A stretch of 35,239 bases of DNA, from the NCBI GenBank assembly GCA_018222915.1, contig JAAEZI010000029.1:1-35239 (forward strand). The letters are read 5' to 3'. Below are positions 17,820 to 26,621 of the stretch, one piece after another (within the stretch, counting starts at the first letter, position 1; each line of letters starts with the position of its first letter). The notes under the pieces were generated by a model, which saw only the letters and a program-made list of their open reading frames with translations, did not search any database and was not told the DNA's origin. This stretch comes from Algicola sp. Lineage in GTDB: Bacteria > Bacteroidota > Bacteroidia > Flavobacteriales > Flavobacteriaceae. A program made the translations under genes and the position numbers.

Positions 17820-18170
17820 CTAGTTTTTCTTTTTTTCTTTTAAAAAGGAATAAGCAATTGATTGTGATATGGACAATAAGATACTGAACAACAGTGCAGT
17901 CCAAAATCCACTAACCGCAAAGCCGTCTACGAGTTTATCGGCTAATAAAATCACGCAAGCATTAATCACAAACAAAAACAAGCCTAGAGTCAATATCGTG
18001 ATAGGAATGGTTAGAATAATTAAAATAGGTTTAAGAATGGCGTTTAAGAGTGCCAAAACAATGGCAACAATAATCGCTGCTACTAATCCGCTCACAGCAA
18101 CGCCAGGCAAAACATGCGCCAATAGCACTACAATAATCGCAGTAATTAAAAGTCGGATAACTACAGTCAT
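17820..18170 (-). CDS. phage-holin superfamily IV-like membrane protein
   Basis: This 116-residue protein has four predicted transmembrane helices filling almost the whole chain and a basic C-terminus (KEKKKN). It matches the widespread YvlD/Phage_holin_4_2 family. The name comes from distant similarity; chromosomal members are not known lysis proteins and no endolysin is nearby. The motif LLNAILKPILIILTIPITILTLGLF, with a Lys-Pro in the second helix, is typical of the family. It lies 12 bases after the alpha/beta hydrolase gene and is likely in the same transcript as pdxJ. Confidence 0.88.
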   Translation of the reverse strand: MTVVIRLLITAIIVVLLAHVLPGVAVSGLVAAIIVAIVLALLNAILKPILIILTIPITILTLGLFLFVINACVILLADKLVDGFAVSGFWTALLFSILLSISQSIAYSFLKEKKKN

Positions 18171-18182
18171 ATCTAATTGTTT

Positions 18183-18956
18183 TTATTCTTTAAATGTAAC
18201 GAATTTTATAACAGCATCGTAAAAATCGTCTGGATTTTCAGCATGCAACCAATGCCCAGCATTTTCTATGGTCACAATAGCAGCCTCAGGAAAATGCTGC
18301 TTGATTAAGCGTTCGTCAGAAACCATGACGTATTCACTTTTATCGCCTCTTAAAAACAACGTCGGTTTTTCGAATGTTGTATGTAATGGTAAGGCTTCTC
18401 CAACTTCAGATACTTGGTCTCTTAAAACCTCAAGGTTGAGACGTATGCCTAATTGTCCCTTTTTTACCCAATATAAGTTTTTAAGTAAAAACATTCTCAC
18501 ACCCAGCTCTGCGACGTACTTCGCCAATGCTTTATCTGCGGCTCCTCGACTTTTCAATGTTGAAAAATCTAATGCACTCAATCCTGATAAAATGGCATCG
18601 TGGTGCACTGGGTAGAATCTCGGACTGATATCTGCAACCATCAATTTCGAAACTAAATTGGGATACTCTGTAGCAAAGAGCATCGCGGTTTTTCCTCCCA
18701 TCGAATGTCCTAAAAGGAGTATGTCTTCAAGTTGATGTTCCTCACAGTAATGTTTGAGATCGGTCGCCATGACGTCGTAGTTAAATTCGTCACTATGGAA
18801 ACTTCGTCCGTGATTTCGCTGGTCCACTAAATGCACTTGAAATCCAGCTTCACTGAATTGGTTGCCTAAAGTTTTCCAATTATCTGACATGCCTAAAAAC
18901 CCATGTAAAATAACAAATGGCTGGCCTTCGCCTATTATTTGTGAATGTAAAATCAT
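18183..18956 (-). CDS. alpha/beta hydrolase (YbfF-like esterase)
   Basis: This 257-residue alpha/beta-fold hydrolase has an oxyanion-type HGFLG at 18-22, the nucleophile elbow GHSMGG with S85, an acidic candidate at D205 (RGDKSEY) and the catalytic-type H235 in AGHWLHAE. The DQRNHGRS motif (45-52) is typical of YbfF/epoxide-hydrolase-like esterases acting on acyl esters or thioesters. The natural substrate is unknown. Its ATG overlaps the pdxJ stop by four bases (ATGA), indicating translational coupling. Confidence 0.88.
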   Translation of the reverse strand: MILHSQIIGEGQPFVILHGFLGMSDNWKTLGNQFSEAGFQVHLVDQRNHGRSFHSDEFNYDVMATDLKHYCEEHQLEDILLLGHSMGGKTAMLFATEYPNLVSKLMVADISPRFYPVHHDAILSGLSALDFSTLKSRGAADKALAKYVAELGVRMFLLKNLYWVKKGQLGIRLNLEVLRDQVSEVGEALPLHTTFEKPTLFLRGDKSEYVMVSDERLIKQHFPEAAIVTIENAGHWLHAENPDDFYDAVIKFVTFKE

Positions 18957-19666
18957 TGTAAACGCTGTAAATACATTTGAATAACATTTTCAATACCATA
19001 ATAAAGACTTTCCGACACCAAAGCGTGGCCAATAGACACTTCTAGTAGTCCTGGAATTTGTTCTTTAAAAAATTTGATATTGCCTAAGGATAAATCGTGA
19101 CCTGCATTAACTCCCAAGCCTAATTCATTGGATAATTCTGCAGCCTTCACAAACGGCTCAATGGCACTTTTGTTACCTAAAGCATAGTCATGGGCAAAGC
19201 TTTCCGTATAAAGTTCGATACGATCGGCACCTGTGTTTTTAGCGCCTTCAACCATCGTCAAGACGGGATCTACAAATATGGACGTTCGGATGCCATGCGA
19301 TTTAAATTCTGAAATAACGTCCGTTAAAAATGCCTTATGCTTAATGGTGTCCCATCCAGCATTGGATGTAATGGCATCTTCAGCATCAGGCACTAGAGTT
19401 ACTTGAGTGGGCTTAACTTCCAAAACCAAATCCATAAATGAGGTAATGGGATTTCCTTCCACATTAAACTCTGTATGCACAACCGGTTTTAGATCACGAG
19501 TGTCTTGATACTTAATATGCCGTTCATCTGGTCTCGGGTGTACAGTAATACCTTGGCCTCCAAAACGCTGCACGTCCTTTGCAAATTGAATGACATTTGG
19601 CGTATTTCCTCCGCGGGAATTTCTTAGTGTCGCTATCTTGTTAATGTTAACGCTTAACTTAGTCAT
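18953..19666 (-). CDS. pdxJ: pyridoxine 5'-phosphate synthase
   Basis: This 237-residue TIM-barrel enzyme condenses 1-deoxyxylulose 5-phosphate with 3-amino-2-oxopropyl phosphate to form pyridoxine 5'-phosphate in the DXP-dependent vitamin B6 route. Family motifs are LSVNINKIATLRNSRGG at the N-terminus, GITVHPRPDERHI (about 36-48), the EF/EGN strand, and GLGVNAGHDL with catalytic-type His near the C-terminus. It is the first gene of a minus-strand unit with the hydrolase and the holin-like protein. It is divergent from the CBS gene. Confidence 0.96.
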   Translation of the reverse strand: MTKLSVNINKIATLRNSRGGNTPNVIQFAKDVQRFGGQGITVHPRPDERHIKYQDTRDLKPVVHTEFNVEGNPITSFMDLVLEVKPTQVTLVPDAEDAITSNAGWDTIKHKAFLTDVISEFKSHGIRTSIFVDPVLTMVEGAKNTGADRIELYTESFAHDYALGNKSAIEPFVKAAELSNELGLGVNAGHDLSLGNIKFFKEQIPGLLEVSIGHALVSESLYYGIENVIQMYLQRLQ

Positions 19667-19685
19667 ATCTTCCTTATTTGATTAC

Positions 19686-19693
19686 AAAAATAC
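19686..19693 (-). promoter_or_regulatory. -7 element of a candidate pdxJ promoter
   Basis: The minus strand reads TATTTTTG, an exact TAnnTTTG match, ending 19 bases before the pdxJ ATG. No clear TTG is seen at -33, so this is a partial promoter call. Confidence 0.45.
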
Positions 19694-19755
19694 AAAGTAC
19701 TTCATGCTTATTGTGGTTATTTTTAATTAATTTGCAGTAGAATTTTGATACCATT

Positions 19756-20412
19756 ATGCCTTTACAAGAATATATAATTAATGATATAAAACCACTCAAT
19801 GTCAACGACAAAGTTGGTGATTTGCAACTCTTGTTCAATGAATTGACGTATTCTCATATTCCCATTGAGAATAACGGCATATATCAAGGTTGTATCTCTG
19901 AAACAGATGCCCATTGCTTTGAGGCAGATATGAAAATTTCTGAATGTAACTATGCTATTGAAGGCTTTTTTGTACGACCAGATACGAATTGGTTAGATGT
20001 CCTTGAGACATTCGCTCAAAACTCGTGCAATATTATGCCTGTTTTGGATAAACATCAGAATTATCTCGGTTATTATGAATTAAGTGATATTATTGGTTTG
20101 TTTAATGAAACGCCCTTTTTCGCTGAACCTGGAGGTATCCTTATCGTTGAGAAAGGACTGCAAGATTATTCCTTCAGTGAAATCAGTCAGATTGTGGAGT
20201 CCAATGACGCCAAGATTCTGGGTGCATTTATTTCCAAGATGGAAAGTGATGTTATTCAAATCACCTTAAAAATTGGTAATGCTGGACTTAATGATGTCAT
20301 ACAAACGTTTAGAAGATATAGTTACAATATTATTTCAGGTCATGAGGAAGATACCTACGTAGAAAGCTTGAAGGAGCGTTCAGCATATCTCAAAAAATAC
20401 TTAGATATCTAA
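19756..20412 (+). CDS. CBS-domain protein with a C-terminal ACT-like region
   Basis: This 218-residue protein carries two CBS repeats in about the first 120 residues (TYSHIPIENNGIYQGCIS and NIMPVLDKHQNYLGYYELSDI). The C-terminal part (about 125-218, GGILIVEKG to IQTFRRYSYNIIS) has the alternating pattern of an ACT domain, an AcuB-like layout. CBS pairs usually bind adenine nucleotides. It stands four bases before nadK, so an adenylate or NAD(P)-linked sensing role is plausible, but that is inference. The start is ATG. Confidence 0.85.
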   Translation: MPLQEYIINDIKPLNVNDKVGDLQLLFNELTYSHIPIENNGIYQGCISETDAHCFEADMKISECNYAIEGFFVRPDTNWLDVLETFAQNSCNIMPVLDKHQNYLGYYELSDIIGLFNETPFFAEPGGILIVEKGLQDYSFSEISQIVESNDAKILGAFISKMESDVIQITLKIGNAGLNDVIQTFRRYSYNIISGHEEDTYVESLKERSAYLKKYLDI

Positions 20413-20415
20413 TCT

Positions 20416-21291
20416 ATGAAAGTAGCCGTTTACAGTCAGCACTATTATGACAAATCTTTTAAGTCTTTCGAAGATCTCATTGAAGTACTTCTCAGTAAAA
20501 ACTGTGAGGTTTATGTAGAATCGTCATTCTTAAACAATCTACCTTCCGAAGTCAAAAAAAATGAAAGTGTCAATGCTTTTTCGGTGTTAGACGAGAGTTA
20601 TGACCTGCTCATAAGTGTTGGTGGCGACGGCACTATATTAAGAGCTGTCACTTATGTTCGAGATTTATCCATTCCAATTGTAGGCATTAATACAGGACGT
20701 TTAGGATTTTTAGCGACCGTTCAAACAGATGCCATAAAAGCGGCCATTGAACAAGTTATCGAAGGCCATTACAAAATTTCTGAACGCACCTTATTGAGCG
20801 TTACCACACATCCAAAAAACGAAGCCCTACAAGAGACAAATTTTGCGTTAAACGAAATCGCAGTCAGTCGAAAAAATACGACTTCCATGATTACCGTAGA
20901 AACGCACCTCGACAAGGAATATCTCACGTCTTATTGGGCAGATGGACTCATTATTTCCACACCAACTGGGTCTACCGGTTATTCTTTAAGCTGTGGTGGA
21001 CCCGTCATTACTCCAGAAGCCAACAGCTTTGTTCTTACACCTATTGCACCTCATAATCTGAATGCCAGACCTTTGGTTATTCCGGACAAAACCACCATCG
21101 AACTTAAAGTAGATGGAAGAGAAGATCAACATTTAATGTCTCTGGATTCGCGCATAGTCACCTTATCCAACGCCACCATCATTACCATTAAAAAAGCCGA
21201 TTTCAAAATTAAAATGGTAGAGTTGATGAACGAAAGTTTTATTGACACCTTAAGGCAAAAAATGCTTTGGGGAGAAGACCGACGAAATTAA
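20416..21291 (+). CDS. nadK: NAD kinase
   Basis: This 291-residue enzyme phosphorylates NAD to NADP. The GGDGT loop is at 69-73, and further family motifs are GINTGRLGFLA, LNEIAVSR and WADGLIISTPTGSTGYSLSCGGP. The length and motif order are normal for bacterial NadK. Three bases separate it from the CBS gene, so the two form an operon. A promoter for the next gene lies in the 108-base gap that follows. Confidence 0.97.
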   Translation: MKVAVYSQHYYDKSFKSFEDLIEVLLSKNCEVYVESSFLNNLPSEVKKNESVNAFSVLDESYDLLISVGGDGTILRAVTYVRDLSIPIVGINTGRLGFLATVQTDAIKAAIEQVIEGHYKISERTLLSVTTHPKNEALQETNFALNEIAVSRKNTTSMITVETHLDKEYLTSYWADGLIISTPTGSTGYSLSCGGPVITPEANSFVLTPIAPHNLNARPLVIPDKTTIELKVDGREDQHLMSLDSRIVTLSNATIITIKKADFKIKMVELMNESFIDTLRQKMLWGEDRRN

Positions 21292-21374
21292 ACCCAAATA
21301 GGCAATAAAACCTTGTAAAATAAGTTTTCTGTAAGACTATTTGCCCCAAATTACCACAGGCAATTCTTATTTAT

Positions 21375-21382
21375 TATATTTG
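21375..21382 (+). promoter_or_regulatory. -7 element for the DUF6089-uppS-bamA operon
   Basis: TATATTTG matches TAnnTTTG exactly and ends 17 bases before the DUF6089 ATG, giving a leader of about 10 bases. There is no convincing TTG at 17-23 bases upstream. Confidence 0.55.
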
Positions 21383-21399
21383 CAAACTTTTAAAAATTT

Positions 21400-22086
21400 A
21401 TGAGGTATTTAATCTTATTTTTATTAAGTATATGTTTTCTTCAAACGAGCCATTCTCAAATCTATGAAATTGGTGGTTTTACAGGAGGCAGTAATTTTAT
21501 TGGTGATGTTGGGTCTACCCAATATATTGCCCCTAATGCGCCTGCCCTTGGTTTATTATTAAAATGGAACCGAAGTCCAAGACATTCGTGGAGAGTCTCT
21601 ATTATTTATTCAGACCTTGTTGGTGATGATTCAAAATCTGACGATCCAAGAAGACTAGAAAGAAACTACAAATTTGACAGCAATTTATTGGAGATTTCTG
21701 CAGGTATGGAATTTACGTTTTGGGAATTTGACCTCCATAAATCCGAAACACAAATAACCCCTTATTTATATTCTGGAGTTACCACGACAAAATATCCGAA
21801 TTATTTTTTCAATGCTGGGGAATACACCAATGAAGGAACCGATAGTTGGGCCTTCGGAATCCCGATGGTTTTAGGTGTGAAATCTAATATAACCAACCAC
21901 TTGGTGTTAGGTTTTGAAATTGGAGCGCGCTATACCTTTTCTGATGAATTGGATGGGAGTGTCCCTGATTTTGACAATACCAGTAGCTTGGCATTTGGAA
22001 ATACCAATAGTAATGATTGGTACGTGTTTTCAGGATTCACATTAACTTATACCTTTGGCCAACGTCCTTGTTATTGCAATTTTTAG
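21400..22086 (+). CDS. DUF6089 family outer-membrane beta-barrel protein
   Basis: This 228-residue protein has a signal peptide (about 1-19, cleavage near SHSQ). Alternating amphipathic beta-strands with aromatic ends follow (ITPYLYSGVTTTKYP, LVLGFEIGARYTF, FSGFTLTYTF), typical of an 8-10-strand outer-membrane barrel. Short Gly-rich turns begin the mature part (GGFTGGSNFIGDVG). It ends in CYCNF, an unusual Cys-x-Cys close to the terminus. The function is not established. The uppS ATG follows its stop immediately, so it is translated with the cell-wall and outer-membrane assembly genes. Confidence 0.82.
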   Translation: MRYLILFLLSICFLQTSHSQIYEIGGFTGGSNFIGDVGSTQYIAPNAPALGLLLKWNRSPRHSWRVSIIYSDLVGDDSKSDDPRRLERNYKFDSNLLEISAGMEFTFWEFDLHKSETQITPYLYSGVTTTKYPNYFFNAGEYTNEGTDSWAFGIPMVLGVKSNITNHLVLGFEIGARYTFSDELDGSVPDFDNTSSLAFGNTNSNDWYVFSGFTLTYTFGQRPCYCNF

Positions 22087-22827
22087 ATGAGTTTAAAAGA
22101 TCACATACTGACGGAAAAATTGCCAAATCATTTGGCCATCATCATGGATGGCAATGGTCGGTGGGCTAAGCAAAAAGGCATGCTTAGGGTCATCGGACAC
22201 GAAAACGGCACAAAATCGGTAAGAGAGGTCGTAGAAGCTAGTGCAGAAATAGGGATTAAACATTTAACCTTGTATGCGTTTTCCACAGAAAACTGGAAGC
22301 GCCCTAAAATAGAAGTACAAACCTTAATGAAGCTGTTGGTGAAATCTTTGAAAAAGGAAATTAAAACGCTTCAGGATAATAATATACGATTGATGGCCAT
22401 TGGTAATCTTATGGATTTACCGAAAAAAGCACATCAGGAGTTAATGGAGGTCATTGATAAAACAAAAAACAATACCCATATGACGCTAACACTGGCGCTT
22501 AGTTATGGGTCTAGAGAAGAAATTATCAAGGTTATAAAAGAATTAACAGATAAAGTTAAAAATAATATAATTTCCATCGAAAACATTGACGAATCCATTA
22601 TAAATAATCATCTTTACACGCAAAATTTACCAGATGTTGATTTGTTAATCAGAACCAGTGGTGAACAAAGAATAAGCAATTTTTTATTATGGCAAATTGC
22701 TTATGCAGAATTATATTTTACAGACATTCTTTGGCCTGATTTTAAGAAGAAGGACCTTTACGATGCTTTGATTAATTATCAAAATAGAGAACGACGATTT
22801 GGAAAAACAAGTGAACAACTTAGCTAA
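22087..22827 (+). CDS. uppS: isoprenyl transferase (undecaprenyl diphosphate synthase)
   Basis: This 246-residue cis-prenyltransferase builds the undecaprenyl carrier used for peptidoglycan and glycan export. Motifs are IIMDGNGRWA with catalytic D21 and the GNGRW loop, a Phe-Ser-x-Glu-Asn-Trp motif (AFSTENWKRP), and the C-terminal RTSGEQRISNFLLWQ and AYAELYF segments. Its ATG directly follows the DUF6089 stop. Downstream, its 3' end overlaps or nearly touches the start of bamA. Confidence 0.97.
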   Translation: MSLKDHILTEKLPNHLAIIMDGNGRWAKQKGMLRVIGHENGTKSVREVVEASAEIGIKHLTLYAFSTENWKRPKIEVQTLMKLLVKSLKKEIKTLQDNNIRLMAIGNLMDLPKKAHQELMEVIDKTKNNTHMTLTLALSYGSREEIIKVIKELTDKVKNNIISIENIDESIINNHLYTQNLPDVDLLIRTSGEQRISNFLLWQIAYAELYFTDILWPDFKKKDLYDALINYQNRERRFGKTSEQLS

Positions 22828-22834
22828 CAATTTA

Positions 22835-25384
22835 CTTTTGAAAACATATATCAAGTCACTACTAATAGCACTTATTTTAAGTGTGTCAAATATAGTAGCT
22901 GCGCAGCAATCAGATTTTAATAAAGGTAAAACCTATATCTTAGAAGATATACAAATTACTGGTAATACCAATTTTAATCCTTCCACCATCATTTCATTCT
23001 CTCGACTTAAAGTGGGCGAAGAAATTGTTATTCCTGGTGAGCAAATCAGTAACGCTATCAAAAAATTATGGGACTCCAATCTTTTTAGTGATATTGATGT
23101 CTACTTAACTAAGACCGAAGGAAATAAAGCGTACTTAGAAATTAATCTTCACGATTTACCTGAATTAAATGAAGTGACCATAGAAGGTGTAAAAAAGGGT
23201 AAAATTGATGAGCTAAAAAAGGACAACAATCTTAGCAAAGGAGTTAAAGTTACTGAGAACCTCGTCACAACAACCCGTAATTACATTACCAATAAATACA
23301 AAAAACAAGGATTTTTAAATACGAAAGTAACGGTAAACACGAAGGAAGTCACTAACGATTCCATTGAAAAAAGCCGTGTAAACATGTTAGTATATATTGA
23401 CAAGGGTGAAAAAGTAAAGATTGATAAAATCATCTTCAATGGCAATGAAAAAATTTCTGATAAAAAACTCAGAAAGTCCATGTCAAATACAAAACAAAAA
23501 AATCTGATACGCATTTTTAAGCGTTCCAAATATATCAAAGATAAGTATGAAGAAGATCTTGTAAGTGTGATTGACAAATACAAGGAAAATGGTTATCGTG
23601 ATGCTAGAATCTTATCAGACTCTATTGTGTATAAAGATGATAACACCATCAGCCTTTTTATCAATGTTGAAGAAGGTGAACAATATAAATTTGGTAAAAT
23701 AACTTTTGTTGGGAATACTGTGTATTCTGACAAACAGTTACAATCGGTTTTGAAAATTACGGAAGGGTCTACTTACAATGGTGTTGAATTACGTAAACGT
23801 ATTCAAGATGATACAAAGCCTGATGCCGTAGACATCACCAATTTATATCAAGATAGTGGCTACTTGTTTTCTACGATCAACCCAGTTGAAATAAGTGCAG
23901 AGGGTAATGTTATTGACATGGAAATTAGAATTTCTGAAGGAAAACCTGCGTATTTCAATAATGTATCAGTTACTGGAAATGACAAAACAAATGACCGCGT
24001 TATTTACAGAGAATTAAGAACTAAACCCGGACAATTATATCGTAAAAGTAACGTGATTAGAACCATTAGAGAATTAGGTCAACTAGGGTTCTTTGATGCG
24101 CAACAGTTAACACCTAACATGAAGAACTTCAACACACAAGACGGTACCGTGGATATCGAGTACCAAGTTGTGGAAAGAGGTTCTAGCCAAATTGAACTAC
24201 AAGGTGGTTATGGTGGTGGCGGTTTTATCGGAACACTTGGTTTATCTTTCAATAACTTTGCGATTAAAGATATTTTTAACAAGGAAGCCTATCAACCAAT
24301 TCCTTCAGGTGACGGTCAAAGTCTCGCCTTAAGATTACAGGCATCACAGTTCTTTCAAACCTACAGTTTCTCTTTCTCAGAACCTTGGTTAGGAGGTAAA
24401 CGACCTACACAGTTTTCAACTTCTTTATCACATACGAAGCAATTTTTATTCGATCCTGTAACGCGTAGAGCGGATAAAAGTAGACGTTTTAATATTACAG
24501 GTATTACAGTAGGTCTGTCTAAACGATTGAAAGAACCAGATGATTATTTTAGACTCTCACAAGCACTCAGCTTTCAGCATTACAATTTAAAAAATTATAA
24601 CACAGGATTATTCACATTTGGTGATGGCTATTCTAACAACTTATCTTACACCATTGGATTAACTAGAAACAATACGCGTACCGATCCAATTTATCCTACA
24701 GGAGGTTCTAATTTCAATATTAGTGCTAAAATGTCGTTACCATACTCGCTATTTAATAATGTAGATTATGCCGCATTAAAAGAGGAACGTGACGGATTGG
24801 ATCCTACAGATATTGACGATGTCGCACGAATTGGTGAAATTGATCAAGAACGATTTAACTGGTTGGAGTTTTATAAAATTAAATTTAAAGGTGACTGGTA
24901 CACAAGAATATGGGATAAATTAGTCGTTAAATCTGGAATGGAGTTTGGATTTTTAGGGGCTTATAATCAAGACAGAGGTGTTATTCCTTTTGAGCGTTTC
25001 TTCCTTGGTGGTGATGGATTAGCCAATTATGCGCTTGATGGAAGAGAAGTCATTCAGCTACGTGGTTATCCGAACCAATCCTTATCATCTCAGGATGGCG
25101 GATCGATATACAATAAATTTTCTTTAGAACTTCGTTATCCAATTACCTTGGAAGCGCAGGCTAAAATATATGTCTTGTCATTTTTGGAAGCTGGAGCATC
25201 CTTTGACAATTTCAGGGATTACAATCCATTTAGTGTCAACCGTTCCGCAGGAGCTGGAATCAGAATATTCATGCCTGCATTCGGACTTTTAGGTATTGAT
25301 TTTGGTTATGGTTTTGACGCGCTACCTGGTCAAACAGTTAGAAATGGATTAGAAACGCACTTTATAATTGGTCAACAATTTTAA
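22835..25384 (+). CDS. bamA: outer membrane protein assembly factor BamA
   Basis: This Omp85 protein folds and inserts outer-membrane barrels. A signal peptide is followed by five POTRA-like repeats (about 35-420; phrases such as LEDIQITGNTNFN and GKITFVGNTVYSDKQL), then a 16-strand barrel with the VRGYP-type motif QLRGYPNQSLSS and a C-terminal Phe (IIGQQF). There is no ATG in the N-terminal part of the frame. The first candidate is TTG at 22799, inside uppS. I prefer TTG at 22835, seven bases after the uppS stop, because it gives a compact signal peptide (MKTYIKSLLIALILSVSNIV). It is followed by two Skp-like chaperone genes that serve the same pathway. Confidence 0.95.
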   Translation, partial: LLKTYIKSLLIALILSVSNIVAAQQSDFNKGKTYILEDIQITGNTNFNPSTIISFSRLKVGEEIVIPGEQISNAIKKLWDSNLFSDIDVYLTKTEGNKAYLEINLHDLPELNEVTIEGVKKGKIDELKKDNNLSKGVKVTENLVTTTRNYITNKYKKQGFLNTKVTVNTKEVTNDSIEKSRVNMLVYIDKGEKVKIDKIIFNGNEKISDKKLRKSMSNTKQKNLIRIFKRSKYIKDKYEEDLVSVIDKYKENGYRDARILSDSIVYKDDNTISLFINVEEGEQYKFGKITFVGNTVYSDKQLQSVLKITEGSTYNGVELRKRIQDDTKPDAVDITNLYQDSGYLFSTINPVEISAEGNVIDMEIRISEGKPAYFNNVSVTGNDKTNDRVIYRELRTKPGQLYRKSNVIRTIRELGQLGFFDAQQLTPNMKNFNTQDGTVDIEYQVVERGSSQIELQGGYGGGGFIGTLGLSFNNFAIKDIFNKEAYQPIPSGDGQSLALRLQASQFFQTYSFSFSEPWLGGKRPTQFSTSLSHTKQFLFDPVTRRADKSRRFNITGITVGLSKRLKEPDDYFRLSQALSFQHYNLKNYNTGLFTFGDGYSNNLSYTIGLTRNNTRTDPIYPTGGSNFNISAKMSLPYSLFNNVDYAALKEERDGLDPTDIDDVARIGEIDQERFNWLEFYKIKFKGDWYTRIWDKLVVKSGMEFGFLGAYNQDRGVIPFERFFLGGDGLANYALDGREVIQLRGYPNQSLSSQDGGSIYNKFSLELRYPITLEAQAKIYVLSFLEAGASFDNFRDYNPFSVNRSAGAGIRIFMPAFGLLGIDFGYGFDALPGQTVRNGLETHFIIGQQF

Positions 25385-25457
25385 TTTTGGCACGATATTT
25401 TCTAATAACTATTTGACGATTTAATGTGTGTGTTAAAATTTTTCAGAATATATTTCG

Positions 25458-25506
25458 TTAATTTGAAAAACTAAACACAGTGACAGAATCGTAATTTAGT
25501 CTGTCA
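25458..25506 (+). promoter_or_regulatory. candidate promoter and dyad upstream of the ompH pair
   Basis: TTAATTTG (25458-25465) is one mismatch from TAnnTTTG. Just downstream, TGACAGA (25481-25487) and TCTGTCA (25500-25506) form a 7-bp inverted repeat with 12 bases between. It could be a leader hairpin or a dimeric operator. The rest of the 166-base gap is AT-rich and featureless. Confidence 0.35.
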
Positions 25507-25550
25507 TATTTAAGTTTATATTAAATATCATAAAAATTAAAATAATACAG

Positions 25551-26588
25551 ATGAAAAGTAAAGTTCTTTTTTTAATGACCATCATAAGTCTAATGAGCTT
25601 TGTTTCCAATGCGCAACGAGGTGTTAGAATAGGTTATATAGATACGGAATACATTCTAGAAAATATACCTGAATACCAAGAAGCATCGTCTCAATTAGAT
25701 CAAAAAGTACAACAGTGGAAAACAGAAATTGAGCAACGTTTGACAGCCATTGAATCTAAAAAGAAACAATTAAATAGCGAAAGAGTCCTACTAACAAAGG
25801 AATTATATGAAGAGCGATTAGAAGATATTTCTTTTGAAGAAGCTGAAGTCTTAGAGTATCAGCAAAAACGATTTGGACCAAATGGTGACTTAATGATTCA
25901 GAAGCAGCAATTAGTTCAACCAATTCAAGATCAGATTTTTTCAGCAGTTCAAGAAATTGCAGATGGAAAAAAATATGATTTTATCTTTGACAAATCTGCC
26001 GATGTGGTGATGTTATATTCCGCAGAGCGTTTCGATATTAGTGAACTCGTGATCAGAAGTATCACACGATCTGCAAAACGTACGCAAGCAAAGTCAAGAG
26101 CTGAACGTAAGCAAGCCGAAAAAGAAGATGTGGTGCCAATTGTCAACAAAGAATTAGACGAAAGACAAAAAGCTATTGAAGAAAAGAAATCAGCGAGAGA
26201 AGCTGAAATTGCAGCGAGACAAGAAGCTCAATTAAAACGAAGAGATTCACTAAAGGCTGTTGCTGCCGCTAGACGTCAAAAAATATTAGACGATAGAGCT
26301 AAGGCAAAAGCGGAAAGAGATAGTATTAACAACAGTGGTGGTGAAAAGGTAAAATTACCAGAAGAGAACAACAATAAGAAGCAAGATTCTACAGCAGCAG
26401 GCAATGCGACTGAGAAAACTGCAGAACAGATAAGAGAAGAGAAAAGACAACAAAAAATTAAAGATCGTGAAGCTAGACAAAAAGCACTAGAAGAACGTAA
26501 AAAGAAAATATTAGCCGCAAGGAAAAAAGCAAAAGAGGAGCGAGAGGAAAGAGCAAAAGAAACTGATTCCGTTCCTGATGATAACTAA
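25551..26588 (+). CDS. OmpH/Skp family protein with long charged C-terminal extension
   Basis: This 345-residue protein has a signal peptide (1-22). Its OmpH/Skp domain runs to about 170 (GVRIGYIDTEYILENIPEY, then coiled-coil, then DGKKYDFIFDKSADVVML). Skp proteins are periplasmic holdases that carry unfolded outer-membrane proteins to BamA. Residues 175-345 are an unusual extension dominated by Lys, Glu, Arg, Ala and Gln, predicted as a long coiled-coil or disordered tail (repeats of the EERKKKILAARKKAKEE type). That makes it about twice the usual Skp length. It is followed 33 bases later by a normal-length paralogue, with bamA upstream. Confidence 0.88.
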   Translation: MKSKVLFLMTIISLMSFVSNAQRGVRIGYIDTEYILENIPEYQEASSQLDQKVQQWKTEIEQRLTAIESKKKQLNSERVLLTKELYEERLEDISFEEAEVLEYQQKRFGPNGDLMIQKQQLVQPIQDQIFSAVQEIADGKKYDFIFDKSADVVMLYSAERFDISELVIRSITRSAKRTQAKSRAERKQAEKEDVVPIVNKELDERQKAIEEKKSAREAEIAARQEAQLKRRDSLKAVAAARRQKILDDRAKAKAERDSINNSGGEKVKLPEENNNKKQDSTAAGNATEKTAEQIREEKRQQKIKDREARQKALEERKKKILAARKKAKEEREERAKETDSVPDDN

Positions 26589-26621
26589 AAACAATAATTA
26601 TAACACGTAACAATTTTTAAA

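Noticed and set aside
17820-18170. Prophage remnant suggested by the holin-like name
   Set aside because: The family is widespread on chromosomes; no lysin, integrase or structural phage genes are present and the neighbours are housekeeping genes.
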